Below, piece by piece: positions 46,140 through 55,481 of a stretch of DNA of 64,000 nt. Below the pieces are notes generated by a model. The model did no database searches. It saw nothing but the letters and a program-made list of their open reading frames with translations, and had not been told where the DNA came from. Position 1 is the first letter of the stretch. Each line of letters starts with the position of its first letter. The stretch lies in assembly GCF_024347455.1 (NCBI RefSeq), contig NZ_AP025484.1, positions 1,612,001-1,676,000 of the forward strand. Direction: 5' to 3'. This stretch comes from Vibrio echinoideorum. GTDB lineage: Bacteria; Pseudomonadota; Gammaproteobacteria; Enterobacterales; Vibrionaceae. The translations under genes were made by a program, and so were the position numbers.

Positions 46140-47591
46140 TTACGACTTAAATTCGCTCACGTCGATTTCAAGCAGTTTACCAATGCCTTCACCGTATGCA
46201 GGGTCGGCTTTGTAACAGTGTCTTAGGTGACGCAGTTGAATCTCTTTTGGTACGCCGCCTAGGTTACGAGCAGTGTTATCAAACAGAATCGCTTGCTTCT
46301 CTGGTGTCATTAAACGGAACAAGTCACCCGGTTGTGAGAAGTAATCTTCATCTTCGCGGTGATCCCAGTGTGCCGCAGCACCATCGAGGTTCAATGCTGG
46401 TTCTGCGAAATCTGGTTGCTCTGCCCATTGACCTTCGTTGTTTGGCTCATAACCTAATGTGCTACCAAAGTTACCATCAACACGCATCGCACCATCACGG
46501 TGGTAGCTGTGTACTGGGCAACGAGGTGCGTTCACTGGGATATGCTGATGATTAACACCCAAACGGTAACGCTGCGCATCACCATAAGCAAACAAACGAC
46601 CTTGCAGCATCTTGTCTGGTGAGAAGCTGATACCCGGAACCACGTTGGCAGGATTGAATGCCGACTGCTCAACTTCAGCGAAGAAGTTTTGTGGGTTACG
46701 GTTCAATTCAAACTCACCCACTTCAATTAATGGGTAATCCGCATGAGGCCAGATCTTAGTCAGATCGAACGGGTTATAAGACACTTTCGCTGCATCCGCT
46801 TCTGGCATCACTTGCACTTTCAACGTCCATTTAGGGAAGTCTTGGTTGTCGATACTGTCTAACAAGTCGCGTTGGTGGCTTTCGCGATCATTACCGATTA
46901 ATTGTCCGGCTTCTGCATCAGACAGGTTTTTAATACCTTGCTGAGATTTGAAGTGGAATTTCACCCAGAAACGCTCGTTGTCTGCGTTAATAAAACTGAA
47001 CGTGTGGCTACCAAAACCATGCATGTGACGGTAAGTCGCAGGGATACCACGGTCACTCATCACGATAGTGATTTGGTGTAGAGCTTCCGGCAAAGAAGTC
47101 CAGAAATCCCAGTTGTTCTTCGCGCTGCGCATATTGGTGCGAGGGTCACGCTTAACCGCGTGGTTTAAGTCTGGGAACTTAAGAGGATCACGAAGGAAGA
47201 ATACTGGCGTGTTGTTACCCACCATATCCCAGTTGCCTTCTTCAGTATAAAACTTCAATGCAAAGCCGCGGATATCACGCTCAGCATCAGCGGCACCACG
47301 CTCACCCGCAACTGTCGTAAAACGTGCAAACAGGTCTGTTTTTTTACCTATTTCAGAAAACAGTTTTGCCTTGGTGTATTTGGTGATGTCATGCGTAACA
47401 GTAAACGTACCGTAAGCGCCTGAACCTTTCGCGTGCATACGACGCTCTGGAATGACTTCGCGGTCAAAGTGCGCCATCTTTTCTAAAAACCAAACATCTT
47501 GAAGAAGTTGAGGACCACGTTTACCCGCAGTTTGAACATTCTGGTTATGAGCAACAGGACAACCCGCAGCTGTAGTTAGTTTTTTACTCAT
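46140..47591 (-). CDS. katA: Monofunctional heme catalase (small subunit, clade 3)
   Basis: About 483 residues. The distal His is in [14 protein letters not shown], the distal Asn region in [12 protein letters not shown], and the proximal Tyr in [14 protein letters not shown]. It converts hydrogen peroxide to water and oxygen. The start is one of two adjacent ATGs after AAGGA ([17 protein letters not shown]); the second has the better spacing. An upstream in-frame ATG adding 11 residues has no site. It sits alone with a 287-base upstream region. Confidence 0.95.
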   Translation of the reverse strand: MSKKLTTAAGCPVAHNQNVQTAGKRGPQLLQDVWFLEKMAHFDREVIPERRMHAKGSGAYGTFTVTHDITKYTKAKLFSEIGKKTDLFARFTTVAGERGAADAERDIRGFALKFYTEEGNWDMVGNNTPVFFLRDPLKFPDLNHAVKRDPRTNMRSAKNNWDFWTSLPEALHQITIVMSDRGIPATYRHMHGFGSHTFSFINADNERFWVKFHFKSQQGIKNLSDAEAGQLIGNDRESHQRDLLDSIDNQDFPKWTLKVQVMPEADAAKVSYNPFDLTKIWPHADYPLIEVGEFELNRNPQNFFAEVEQSAFNPANVVPGISFSPDKMLQGRLFAYGDAQRYRLGVNHQHIPVNAPRCPVHSYHRDGAMRVDGNFGSTLGYEPNNEGQWAEQPDFAEPALNLDGAAAHWDHREDEDYFSQPGDLFRLMTPEKQAILFDNTARNLGGVPKEIQLRHLRHCYKADPAYGEGIGKLLEIDVSEFKS

Positions 47592-47724
47592 CATCAATTC
47601 CTTATTACCATTTAGGTACAGCATCTTTGCTGCACCTTCACTTCTGTATGGTGGTTATTCATCACACAAAACCACGCAGCAATTAAGGATATAGAATAAG
47701 CCTGACTCAAAGTAAAATATAATC

Positions 47725-47743
47725 GTTTGTAATTATCGTTATC
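47725..47743. promoter_or_regulatory. Possible Fur-like element before catalase
   Basis: On the minus strand GATAACGATAATTACAAAC carries two GATAAY hexamers in tandem, and a third GATTAT follows. It matches 14 of 19 positions of the Fur consensus but lacks the second arm. No clean OxyR site was found. Confidence 0.3.
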
Positions 47744-47878
47744 ATGGATAAAACCTATCAAGTTAATGATCTAAATCATAATCATTTAATATTGATAAGA
47801 ATATTTACAATATAATAATCATAAACTTACAACACGCAGCAAACCAAAACTAGGCGCAGCCTACCTCGTAGAAGCCCA

Positions 47879-49081
47879 CTATTTTTGAGATATTTTGTGA
47901 CCTAACCGTAAAGTCGCTGCGATATTTCTTGCCGTTCTTGTTAAGTTAAGCTCCGCCTCTTGTAATACTTTTTCTAAAGTTTGTGGCGATCTTACAGTCC
48001 CAAACAAGCTGCTCATTTCGCCGTAAAGCGCTTCTACTTCGGTGCCTAAAGATCCGGCAATTCCTATGGTTGGAATGCCCTGTAAGCTCGCACGTTTGGC
48101 AATGCCATAAGGTGTTTTTCCTTGCAGAGTTTGATTGTCCATCTGCCCTTCACCGGTAATCACAAGGTCGGCACCTTTCAACACATCATCGGCTTGCAAA
48201 ACGTCCAGTACCATCTCGATACCGGGTTTAATTTGCATGTTGAATAGCAAACCAAGTCCCATCGGCGAGCCACCAGCCGCACCATAACCCATACGCTTTT
48301 GAACGGATTCACCGCCGTCTACACAACCTTGCGTTTCTGCGACTTGAGCAAAATTCGCAAGCGCCTTATCAAGCATTAAGACTTGTTCAGGTGTCGCTCC
48401 TTTTTGCGGACCAAATATATGGCTAGCACCGTTTTCACCACACAAAGGATTATCAACATCGCATGCCACAATCAACTCGACATCTGCGTAGCGCGAATCC
48501 AAACCTGTAAGATCTATTGATGCTAATTCTGCAAGTGCAGCACCACCTCGGCCAAGCTCTTGTCCAGTACTATCTTGCCCTTTGCCATCTTGCCCTTTAC
48601 TAACTAACAAGCCTCCACCTAACGCTTGAACAATACCTGCACCACCATCGTTGGTCGCACTGCCACCCAATCCTAAAATAATGCTCTCAGCACCTTGTTC
48701 AATGGCTTCTAAGATCAATTGCCCTGTACCAAATGAAGAAGCTATTAACGGGTTACGCTGTTCTGATTTAAGTAAATCCAAACCAGAGGCAGCGGCGATC
48801 TCAATTAAAGCCGTTTTCTTAGGATTCTGATCCGACGGTTCTAGCATTGCCCATTCTGCATTGACTGGTTGCCCTAACGGCCCTTCGACTTGGCTATGTC
48901 GCTTTTCACCAACAAGCCCTTGGAGCAATACATCCACAGTCCCTTCACCGCCATCGGCCAAAGGCAATGTTACGTATTCAGCGTCTGGGGAAATTTCACG
49001 AAAGCCCTTTTCGATACACGCTGCCACCGATAAGGCAGATAAAGACTCTTTGAAGGAGTCTGGTGCAATAACAATTTTCAT
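47879..49081 (-). CDS. Glycerate kinase (GarK/GlxK family)
   Basis: 400 residues from the ATG giving MKIVIAPDSFKESLSALSVA; a longer in-frame extension is hydrophobic and not family-like. Motifs include PLADGGEGTVDVLL, GLGGSATNDGGAGIVQALG and VITGEGQMDNQT. It phosphorylates D-glycerate to 2-phosphoglycerate. A small insertion near residue 175-190 contains repeated GQD pieces (SKGQDGKGQDSTGQE) encoded by a 15-base duplication. It is divergent from the sugar-acid operon, and a shared role in sugar-acid use is possible. Confidence 0.92.
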   Translation of the reverse strand: MKIVIAPDSFKESLSALSVAACIEKGFREISPDAEYVTLPLADGGEGTVDVLLQGLVGEKRHSQVEGPLGQPVNAEWAMLEPSDQNPKKTALIEIAAASGLDLLKSEQRNPLIASSFGTGQLILEAIEQGAESIILGLGGSATNDGGAGIVQALGGGLLVSKGQDGKGQDSTGQELGRGGAALAELASIDLTGLDSRYADVELIVACDVDNPLCGENGASHIFGPQKGATPEQVLMLDKALANFAQVAETQGCVDGGESVQKRMGYGAAGGSPMGLGLLFNMQIKPGIEMVLDVLQADDVLKGADLVITGEGQMDNQTLQGKTPYGIAKRASLQGIPTIGIAGSLGTEVEALYGEMSSLFGTVRSPQTLEKVLQEAELNLTRTARNIAATLRLGHKISQK

Positions 49082-49444
49082 AGTGTCGTTCCGTTGAGAG
49101 TTGTAGATGAACTTAAAACAGAGAAATCCCATCAAATAGTATAAAACGCCCTCTACCAGAACAGCCCAAAACAACCATTTGTTGTGACGCTTCTTTAGTT
49201 TCGACGACGGTAAAAGTGTGATCAGTAAAGTTACTGTTCACTAATCCCTCCGATTTTTGCAAAGTTGGGTCGAAACAATGTCCAATTTGCCACGCATATT
49301 TAATTGAAACCCAATATAGGTCACATCAATTGTTCCACATTGCGGAATCTTTGAATCTTTTTGTTTCACTTTTTAACCAGTTAACAGTTATTAGAGAAAA
49401 ACTTAATAAGGAATTATTTCATAACTTTGCTCACAGTATTTTTT
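49082..49444. other. Divergent region between glycerate kinase and yiaK
   Basis: 363 A/T-rich bases. CGGAAT also occurs at 49342 or so (TGCGGAATC), perhaps another half-site of the operator to the right. No ORF supported. Confidence 0.4.
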
Positions 49445-49487
49445 CGGAATAATCACAATAATTGATTCCGTATTATGGAATTCAATT
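49445..49487. promoter_or_regulatory. Candidate IclR-type operator before yiaK
   Basis: ATTCC-GTATTAT-GGAAT with flanking AATTG/CAATT makes a 28-base imperfect palindrome (49460-49487). A third half-site CGGAAT stands at 49445-49450. It ends 15 bases before the yiaK ATG, a position suited to repression. The operon encodes an IclR regulator, its probable ligand. Confidence 0.6.
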
Positions 49488-49502
49488 TATCGGAGAACAC
49501 AG

Positions 49503-50504
49503 ATGCCTTTAGTATCAACAGAAAAACTACAACAAGAATACGAGCGAATTCTTTTAGCTCGCGACATGAAACCAGAGATGGCAACCAAGCTTGCGGCTGG
49601 ATTCGTAGAGATGGCAAATGAAGGCACTTACTCACACGGCATCAACCGATTCCCTGTATTTATTGACCAAGTAGACAAAGGTCAAATCAAACTAAATGCA
49701 GAGCCAGAATGCGTAAACAGCATGGGTGCTTTAGAGCAATGGGATTGCAACTACGGCCCCGGTGTTCTTAACGGACTTATCTGTGCAGAACGAGCAATGG
49801 AACTAGCACGCGATTACGGCATTGGCATGGTCGGCATGCGTAACTCTAACCACTGGATGCGTGGTGGTGCTTATGTACTAAAAATGGCGCGCGAAGGTTT
49901 CGCAGGTATCGCTTCAACCAACTCAATTGCGGTAATGCCAGCATGGGGTGGTAAAGATCACCGTATTGGTTCAAACCCTCTCATCATGGCGGTTGCGGGC
50001 GATCCGCCAGTCGTTGTGGACTGCTCAATGAGCCAGTTTTCTTACGGCCAGCTACAAAACTTCGTGCTTGCTGACAAAGAACTGCCCGTTGTCGGAGGTT
50101 TTGACAACGAAGGTGAACTCACCAAAGACCCGCATGTACTTTGGGAAAATAAACGCCTACTTCCAATGGGTTTTTGGAAAGGTTCATCAATGGCAATCGT
50201 ACTCGACATGATGCTAACGGCGATTACTGGTGGCCACTCAGTACCAGCACTAACAGAAGATATGGGTGGCGAGTTTGGTGTCTCTCAATTCCTTATCGCT
50301 ATCGACTTAAGCAAGACCATGGATCAAAGCACTTACGCACAAGAGATGAAGCGCATCCGCGATTACGTACTTGAGTCAGAGCCTGCAGAAACGGGTTCAG
50401 TGATGATTGCCGGTTCTGAAATTGAAAACTTCATCAAGAAACACGAAGCAGCTGGCGGCATTGAAATTAACGATGGAATTTGGGAACAAATTACGTCTCT
50501 GTAA
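49503..50504 (+). CDS. yiaK: 2,3-diketo-L-gulonate reductase (YiaK family)
   Basis: 333 residues of the malate/L-sulfolactate/L-lactate dehydrogenase superfamily. The N-terminus MPLVSTEKLQQEYERILLARDM, the catalytic GTYSHGINRFPVFIDQV and the NAD-site IASTNSIAVMPAWGGKDHRIGSNPL match YiaK (longer pieces quoted only in part). It reduces 2,3-diketo-L-gulonate to 3-keto-L-gulonate with NADH. It is the first gene of a ten-gene operon and has a strong CGGAG site. Confidence 0.93.
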   Translation: MPLVSTEKLQQEYERILLARDMKPEMATKLAAGFVEMANEGTYSHGINRFPVFIDQVDKGQIKLNAEPECVNSMGALEQWDCNYGPGVLNGLICAERAMELARDYGIGMVGMRNSNHWMRGGAYVLKMAREGFAGIASTNSIAVMPAWGGKDHRIGSNPLIMAVAGDPPVVVDCSMSQFSYGQLQNFVLADKELPVVGGFDNEGELTKDPHVLWENKRLLPMGFWKGSSMAIVLDMMLTAITGGHSVPALTEDMGGEFGVSQFLIAIDLSKTMDQSTYAQEMKRIRDYVLESEPAETGSVMIAGSEIENFIKKHEAAGGIEINDGIWEQITSL

Positions 50505-50528
50505 TTAGCCAAAGGTAGGGAAAGCTTT

Positions 50529-51017
50529 ATGCAAAGTGTATTAAGGAGTATTTGGAAAAGTATCGATGTCATCATGGCGGTCATTCTGACCTGCATGGTT
50601 GCGCTCGTATTTACTAACGTAGTTTTACGTTATGGCTTTTCTTCTGGTCTTCGTCCCTCTGTAGAACTATCTCGCCTTGGTCTTGTATGGGTTGTCATGC
50701 TCGGTGCTGCCGTTGTGCTGCGCCGAGGTGAACACCTCGCGGTTGCGGAATTTTCTGAACGACTTTTCCCAAAAGCAGTACCCGTATTAAGACGCATCTG
50801 CTGGGTAATAGTACTGATTTCTGTAGGCATGCTTTACGTCGGGTCATACCGTCAAATGATGTCTAACTGGTCAGATATTTCTCAGCTTACAGGGCTTCCT
50901 TCAGCATTGTTTTACTTAGCCGGTGTGGTGTCAGGTTTGTTAATGGGCGTGATTGCCTTTATGCGAATCTTCAAGCCCGACTGGCAGCTAGATAGCTTAG
51001 ATGAGGAGAAAGAATAA
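50529..51017 (+). CDS. yiaM: TRAP transporter small membrane subunit (YiaM/DctQ)
   Basis: 162 residues with four hydrophobic helices and the DctQ-like LSRLGLVWVVMLGAAVVLRRGEHL. Partner of the large subunit next door, with which it shares one base (stop/start TAATG). Imports the sugar acid with sodium. Confidence 0.92.
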   Translation: MQSVLRSIWKSIDVIMAVILTCMVALVFTNVVLRYGFSSGLRPSVELSRLGLVWVVMLGAAVVLRRGEHLAVAEFSERLFPKAVPVLRRICWVIVLISVGMLYVGSYRQMMSNWSDISQLTGLPSALFYLAGVVSGLLMGVIAFMRIFKPDWQLDSLDEEKE

Positions 51018-52297
51018 TGACGTTAGCCATTTTCTTATCGGTATTGATTGTCTCAATCTTACTTGGTCTTCCTGTTGCATTTGCACTGTTACTGTCTTCA
51101 ATGGCGCTGATGCTTCACATGGACTTCTTTAGTGCAGACATTCTTGCGCAGTCTTTAATTAATGGTGTCGACAGCTTCACTCTGCTTGCCATTCCATTCT
51201 TCCTCATTGCGGGTGAAGTCATGGCATCGGGTGGTTTGTCACAGCGTATTGTTCGCCTAGCAACCACTTACGTAGGACACCGTCAAGGTGGCTTGGGTTA
51301 CGTTGCTATCATGACTTCGGTACTGCTTGCTGGTCTTTCTGGTTCAGCTGTAGCAGATGCAGCAGCCTTGGTCAGTATTCTTTACCCAATGATGAAAGCA
51401 GCGAAATACCCAGAAGCACCCTCAATGGGCTTACTTGCTTCAGGCGGTATCATCGCACCCGTCATTCCACCTTCAATCCCTCTGATCCTTGTCGGTGTTG
51501 CTGGCGGTATCTCGATCAAAAACCTATTCCTAGGCGGCATCGTTCCGGGGCTGTTAATGGGTATGACATTGATGTTTGTATGGCGCTGGACAGTTCGCAA
51601 AGAGAACCTAGCAACATCAGAAAAAGCGACAAAAGCAGAAAAACGCGCAGCACTTAGAGAAGGTGTATGGGCCTTGATGCTGCCAGTCATCATCATTGTG
51701 GGTATTCGCTTCGGCATCTTTACACCAACAGAAGCCGCAGTAGTCGCCGCCACTTACGCAATCTTCATCTCTACGTTTGTGTACAAAGAGCTCTCGATTA
51801 AAAAGTTCTACCACATCGTACTGAACGCAGGTCGCTCGACCGCAATGGTTATGTTCTTGGTGGGTTGTGCAATGGTTGCAGCGTGGCTAATTACTGTTGC
51901 TCAGCTTCCTCAACAACTCGCAGAAATGTTAGGTCCACTGGTGGATAGCCCACGCCTATTAATGGCAGTAATTATGTTGCTCGTACTTTGTGTCGGCATG
52001 GTTATGGACTTGAGCCCAACGATTCTAATCCTTGTACCCCTTTTAATGCCTGTCATCAAGATGGCTGGAATTGACCCAACGTACTTCGGCCTACTGTTCG
52101 TTATTAACTGTTCAATTGGCTTGATTACGCCTCCTGTAGGCACCGTACTAAACGTAGTGTGTGGTGTAGCGAGAGTACCAATGTCGACCGCAGTGAAAGG
52201 TGTATTGCCCTTCATCGCAGCTTACATGGCTCTGCTCACACTGTTTGTCATCTTCCCAGGCATCATCACTGTGCCAATGTCGTTTGTCATTGGTTAA
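51017..52297 (+). CDS. yiaN: TRAP transporter large membrane subunit (YiaN/DctM)
   Basis: 426-residue polytopic protein with DctM features (FTLLAIPFFLIAGEVMASGG, SGSAVADAAALVSI, ITPPVGTVLNV). It forms the ion-coupled transport channel, probably for 2,3-diketo-L-gulonate by operon context. Confidence 0.93.
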   Translation: MTLAIFLSVLIVSILLGLPVAFALLLSSMALMLHMDFFSADILAQSLINGVDSFTLLAIPFFLIAGEVMASGGLSQRIVRLATTYVGHRQGGLGYVAIMTSVLLAGLSGSAVADAAALVSILYPMMKAAKYPEAPSMGLLASGGIIAPVIPPSIPLILVGVAGGISIKNLFLGGIVPGLLMGMTLMFVWRWTVRKENLATSEKATKAEKRAALREGVWALMLPVIIIVGIRFGIFTPTEAAVVAATYAIFISTFVYKELSIKKFYHIVLNAGRSTAMVMFLVGCAMVAAWLITVAQLPQQLAEMLGPLVDSPRLLMAVIMLLVLCVGMVMDLSPTILILVPLLMPVIKMAGIDPTYFGLLFVINCSIGLITPPVGTVLNVVCGVARVPMSTAVKGVLPFIAAYMALLTLFVIFPGIITVPMSFVIG

Positions 52298-52318
52298 TCC
52301 TCGACGGAGAAAATAATA

Positions 52319-53293
52319 ATGAAAACCCTACTAAAACTCACTCTAATCGCATCCACAATCGCTATGAGCGCTAACGCTTTTGCCGCTACGACTCTAAAAC
52401 TGGCGCACGCTGCACCAGAGTCAGACTTGCAACAAGACCTATCTTTGTTCTTTAAGAAGGAAGTTGAAGCTCGTTCAAACGGCGAAATCAAAGTAAACAT
52501 CTACCCACAAGGTCAATTGGGCAGTGATAAGCAAATGATCGATGGTTCACGCGCTGGCATCGTTGATTTAGCGATGGTTGGCTTGAACAACTACAACGGC
52601 CTAATGCCTGAATCAGCAGCCTTCACTCTGCCGTTCATGTTCCCAGATCGTCAAACAGCATACAAAGTACTGGATGGCGAGCCGGGTAAAGAAGTGTTAG
52701 CGAACTTTGAAAAATTCGGTCTTAAAGGTCTTGGTTTCCCTGAAAATGGTTACCGCAACATGACCAACAACGAAAAACCTATTCGTGTTCCTTCAGATGT
52801 TGAAGGCCTACAAATGCGTGTGAATGGCTCGAAAGCGCTAAACGACATGTTCAATGAGCTCGGTGCTAACCCGCAGCAACTTCCAGTATCTGAACTTTAT
52901 ACTGCACTTGAAACAGGCGTTGTTGACTCTCAAGACCACCCAATTTCTGTAACGCTGTCTTTCAAGTTTGATGAAGTACAAAAATACCTAAGCCTTACAC
53001 AACACGCTTACTCGCCACTGGTTCTTACTATGAACCTACGTAAGTTCGACAAGCTAACGGATGAAGAGCAAAAGATTATCGAAGAAGTCTCTGCTGAAGC
53101 AGTTGCAATGCAACGTGAGCTAAGCATCCAGAAAGAAGACAAGATGATTGCTCAACTAGAAGCGAACGGTATGCAAGTTAACCGTGACGTTGATGGCGCT
53201 GCTTTCCAACAAGCTATCCAACCGGTTTGGAGCGCTTACATCGAGAAAAATGGCGACGTGATGATCAACAAGATCAAGCTAGCAGCCAAGTAA
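52319..53293 (+). CDS. yiaO: TRAP transporter substrate-binding protein (YiaO/DctP)
   Basis: 324 residues with a signal peptide (LIASTIAMSANAFAA). DctP features are the YPQGQLGSDKQMIDGSRAG strip and the Arg-bearing LQMRVNGSKALNDMF, which usually binds the substrate carboxylate. It captures the sugar acid in the periplasm and hands it to YiaMN. A strong hairpin after the stop may raise its level relative to downstream genes. Confidence 0.93.
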   Translation: MKTLLKLTLIASTIAMSANAFAATTLKLAHAAPESDLQQDLSLFFKKEVEARSNGEIKVNIYPQGQLGSDKQMIDGSRAGIVDLAMVGLNNYNGLMPESAAFTLPFMFPDRQTAYKVLDGEPGKEVLANFEKFGLKGLGFPENGYRNMTNNEKPIRVPSDVEGLQMRVNGSKALNDMFNELGANPQQLPVSELYTALETGVVDSQDHPISVTLSFKFDEVQKYLSLTQHAYSPLVLTMNLRKFDKLTDEEQKIIEEVSAEAVAMQRELSIQKEDKMIAQLEANGMQVNRDVDGAAFQQAIQPVWSAYIEKNGDVMINKIKLAAK

Positions 53294-53306
53294 CGCAATT
53301 GAGTGC

Positions 53307-53352
53307 GATTGCCTAGTCCTCTTTTTTAGCGAGGGAATTTAGCTAGGCAATC
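53307..53352 (+). other. Intra-operon hairpin after yiaO
   Basis: GATTGCCTAG ... CTAGGCAATC perfect ten-pair outer stem, with an inner CCTC/GAGG pairing. No T-run follows. Such hairpins often protect the upstream binding-protein mRNA segment from 3' decay (inference). Confidence 0.6.
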
Positions 53353-53389
53353 CGCTCGTCATTAACTCAATACAACATGGGCAAACACA

Positions 53390-54100
53390 ATGTCTCAAGA
53401 ACAACAAACATACCAAGAATTAAAAGAACGCGTGTTCGCAGCAAACTTGCAACTTCCTAAATATGGCTTAGTGACTTTCACTTGGGGCAATGTCTCTGAA
53501 ATCGATCGCGAACGTGGCGTGATTGCAATCAAACCGTCAGGTGTTGAATACGATGTAATGACGGCAGATGACATCGTTGTTCTCGATTTAGAAGGCAATC
53601 GCATTGAAGGCAAGCTGAACCCTTCAAGCGACACGGCTACGCACGTTGAACTTTACAAAGCCTTCCCAACCATTGGCGGCATTGTTCACACACACTCTCG
53701 CAACGCCACCATTTGGGCACAAGCCGGCCGAGACATTCCAGCGCTTGGAACTACACACGCCGATTACTTCTACGGTGATGTACCTTGCACTCGCCTACTA
53801 ACAAAATCTGAGATCGAGTCTGACTACGAGAAAAACACTGGCTTAGTGATCATCGAAGAATTCGAGCAACGCGATATCGACCCACAGGCAATGCCAGGTG
53901 TCATCATCGCAGGACACGCACCATTTACATGGGGAAAGGATGGTTCAGACGCTGTACACAATGCTGTCGTAATGGAAGAGATTGCAGCCATGGCAACAGC
54001 CACTCGCGCCATCAGTCCAGAAGCAGCCATTCAACCAGAGCTACTCGATAAGCATTACAACCGTAAACACGGTAAGAATTCATACTACGGACAGAAGTAA
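53390..54100 (+). CDS. sgbE: L-ribulose-5-phosphate 4-epimerase
   Basis: 236 residues of the class II aldolase/AraD family. Substrate motif [15 protein letters not shown], zinc ligands in [13 protein letters not shown], and the late [10 protein letters not shown] histidine are all present. It converts L-ribulose-5-phosphate to D-xylulose-5-phosphate, the last step before the pentose phosphate pathway. araD/ulaF/sgbE are close homologues; SgbE is chosen from the yia-like context. Confidence 0.92.
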   Translation: MSQEQQTYQELKERVFAANLQLPKYGLVTFTWGNVSEIDRERGVIAIKPSGVEYDVMTADDIVVLDLEGNRIEGKLNPSSDTATHVELYKAFPTIGGIVHTHSRNATIWAQAGRDIPALGTTHADYFYGDVPCTRLLTKSEIESDYEKNTGLVIIEEFEQRDIDPQAMPGVIIAGHAPFTWGKDGSDAVHNAVVMEEIAAMATATRAISPEAAIQPELLDKHYNRKHGKNSYYGQK

Positions 54101-54110
54101 GGCCTCGCAC

Positions 54111-54944
54111 ATGCACAAGTCATCACCGCATAAGCTACTGGCTCTCGATCTCGATGGCACGGTGCTCAACTCGCAGCACACGATTAGCCAAGAGTTAGTC
54201 GAGACGATCAAACAAGTCGCTCAACACACTCATGTGGTTATCGTTACGGGTCGCCATCATGTCGCGGCAAAACCTTATTACGATCAGCTTGGTTTATCGA
54301 CTCCAATAATTTGTTGCAATGGCACTTACATCTTTGATTACCAGAACGATACGGTCATTCAAGAAAACGCCATCGACAAAGAAATTGCGGCTGAGTTTAT
54401 CACCCTATCTCAAGCTCATGATCTGAAGATGGTGATGTATGTACGTGATGCAATGCTCTACTCGAGAGCACGTCCTATTGAATACATGGAAGCGCTACTG
54501 ACGTGGTCTCAAACCTTTCCAGAAAGCCAGCGACCAAACATTCAAAAGGTCGACGATTTCCAACATGAAGCACAAATTTCAGAGTATGTGTGGAAGTTTG
54601 TCGTTGAAGGTGAAGTAAACACATTCGCAGAGATTCCTTTTGTGAAAGAGAACTTCAATGGCGAGCGATCTTGGATTGATCGTGTCGATTTCGCAGCAAC
54701 AGGCAATAGCAAAGGTAATGCTTTAACCCGCTACATTGAGCCGCTCGGTATCAGCCTAGAGCAGTGTGTCGCGATTGGTGATAACCACAATGACATTTCG
54801 ATGCTTAAAGCAGCAGGGCTTGGCATCGCAATGCAAAACGCAGATGACACCGTAAAAAGCTCAGCCAACCTGATCACGCCTAAAAACAATGATGATAAGA
54901 CAGGGTTAGCGACGCTTTTACAAGACCTATTTTGTGCCCATTAA
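54111..54944 (+). CDS. HAD-superfamily phosphatase (Cof type)
   Basis: 277 residues from the ATG ten bases after sgbE. HAD motif I is LLALDLDGTVLNS, motif II-like VIVTGRHH, and motif IV GDNHNDISMLKAAGLGIAMQNADD. The C2 cap is the Cof/YidA kind. It may dephosphorylate a sugar phosphate of the pathway or serve as overflow valve; the substrate is unknown. Confidence 0.9.
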   Translation: MHKSSPHKLLALDLDGTVLNSQHTISQELVETIKQVAQHTHVVIVTGRHHVAAKPYYDQLGLSTPIICCNGTYIFDYQNDTVIQENAIDKEIAAEFITLSQAHDLKMVMYVRDAMLYSRARPIEYMEALLTWSQTFPESQRPNIQKVDDFQHEAQISEYVWKFVVEGEVNTFAEIPFVKENFNGERSWIDRVDFAATGNSKGNALTRYIEPLGISLEQCVAIGDNHNDISMLKAAGLGIAMQNADDTVKSSANLITPKNNDDKTGLATLLQDLFCAH

Positions 54945-54992
54945 TTTAAAGCATCGGCTTTATTAAGCTGTTTATATTTAAAGAGAATTTTT

Positions 54993-55481
54993 ATGTTAGT
55001 CGGAAATACTCAACCTACGCAGATCAGCAAGTCGTACCCTGTCGTTATTCAAAACGTGCTTGAGTACTTGAACAGCCTCGACCAAGAAAAACTCGCATTA
55101 GGTCGCCATGAGCTTCCTGGCTTTGATTCAAAACAAGCATGGTTTGTTGTATTGGAATACGACAAAGAACCTTTAGGAAACTTCCAACCTGAAGTCCATA
55201 AATACCATTCTGATCTACAGATCATTCTGGAAGGTTCTGAAGTAATGGCATGGGCTATGGACACTGGTGAACACAGCAACGCACACCCTTATAACCAAGA
55301 ACGTGACCTTCAGTTTTACGAATATCCAGGAATTGAACTCAGCTTCATTCATGCCAAACGCAATCAATTTTATTTGTTCACGCCAAATATCGTGCATATC
55401 ACCAATATTGAAAATGATGACAGCCAGCCCGTTAGAAAACTGGTGGTGAAGATTCACAACGATTTACTGGAAGCCAAATAA
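54993..55481 (+). CDS. yiaL: YhcH/YjgK/YiaL family protein
   Basis: 162 residues of DUF386. The beta-barrel metal-site piece EVHKYHSDLQIILEG and the C-terminal LFTPNIVHI (His) are visible. Family members act in sugar-acid or sialic-acid catabolism, possibly as anomerases or isomerases; the exact reaction of YiaL is unsettled. It overlaps lyxK by one base. Confidence 0.88.
   Translation: MLVGNTQPTQISKSYPVVIQNVLEYLNSLDQEKLALGRHELPGFDSKQAWFVVLEYDKEPLGNFQPEVHKYHSDLQIILEGSEVMAWAMDTGEHSNAHPYNQERDLQFYEYPGIELSFIHAKRNQFYLFTPNIVHITNIENDDSQPVRKLVVKIHNDLLEAK

Noticed and set aside
54111..54944. Longer reading frame of the HAD phosphatase overlapping sgbE
   Set aside because: The extra 43 residues lie within the sgbE coding region and are not HAD-like; the ATG after the sgbE stop gives the natural start.
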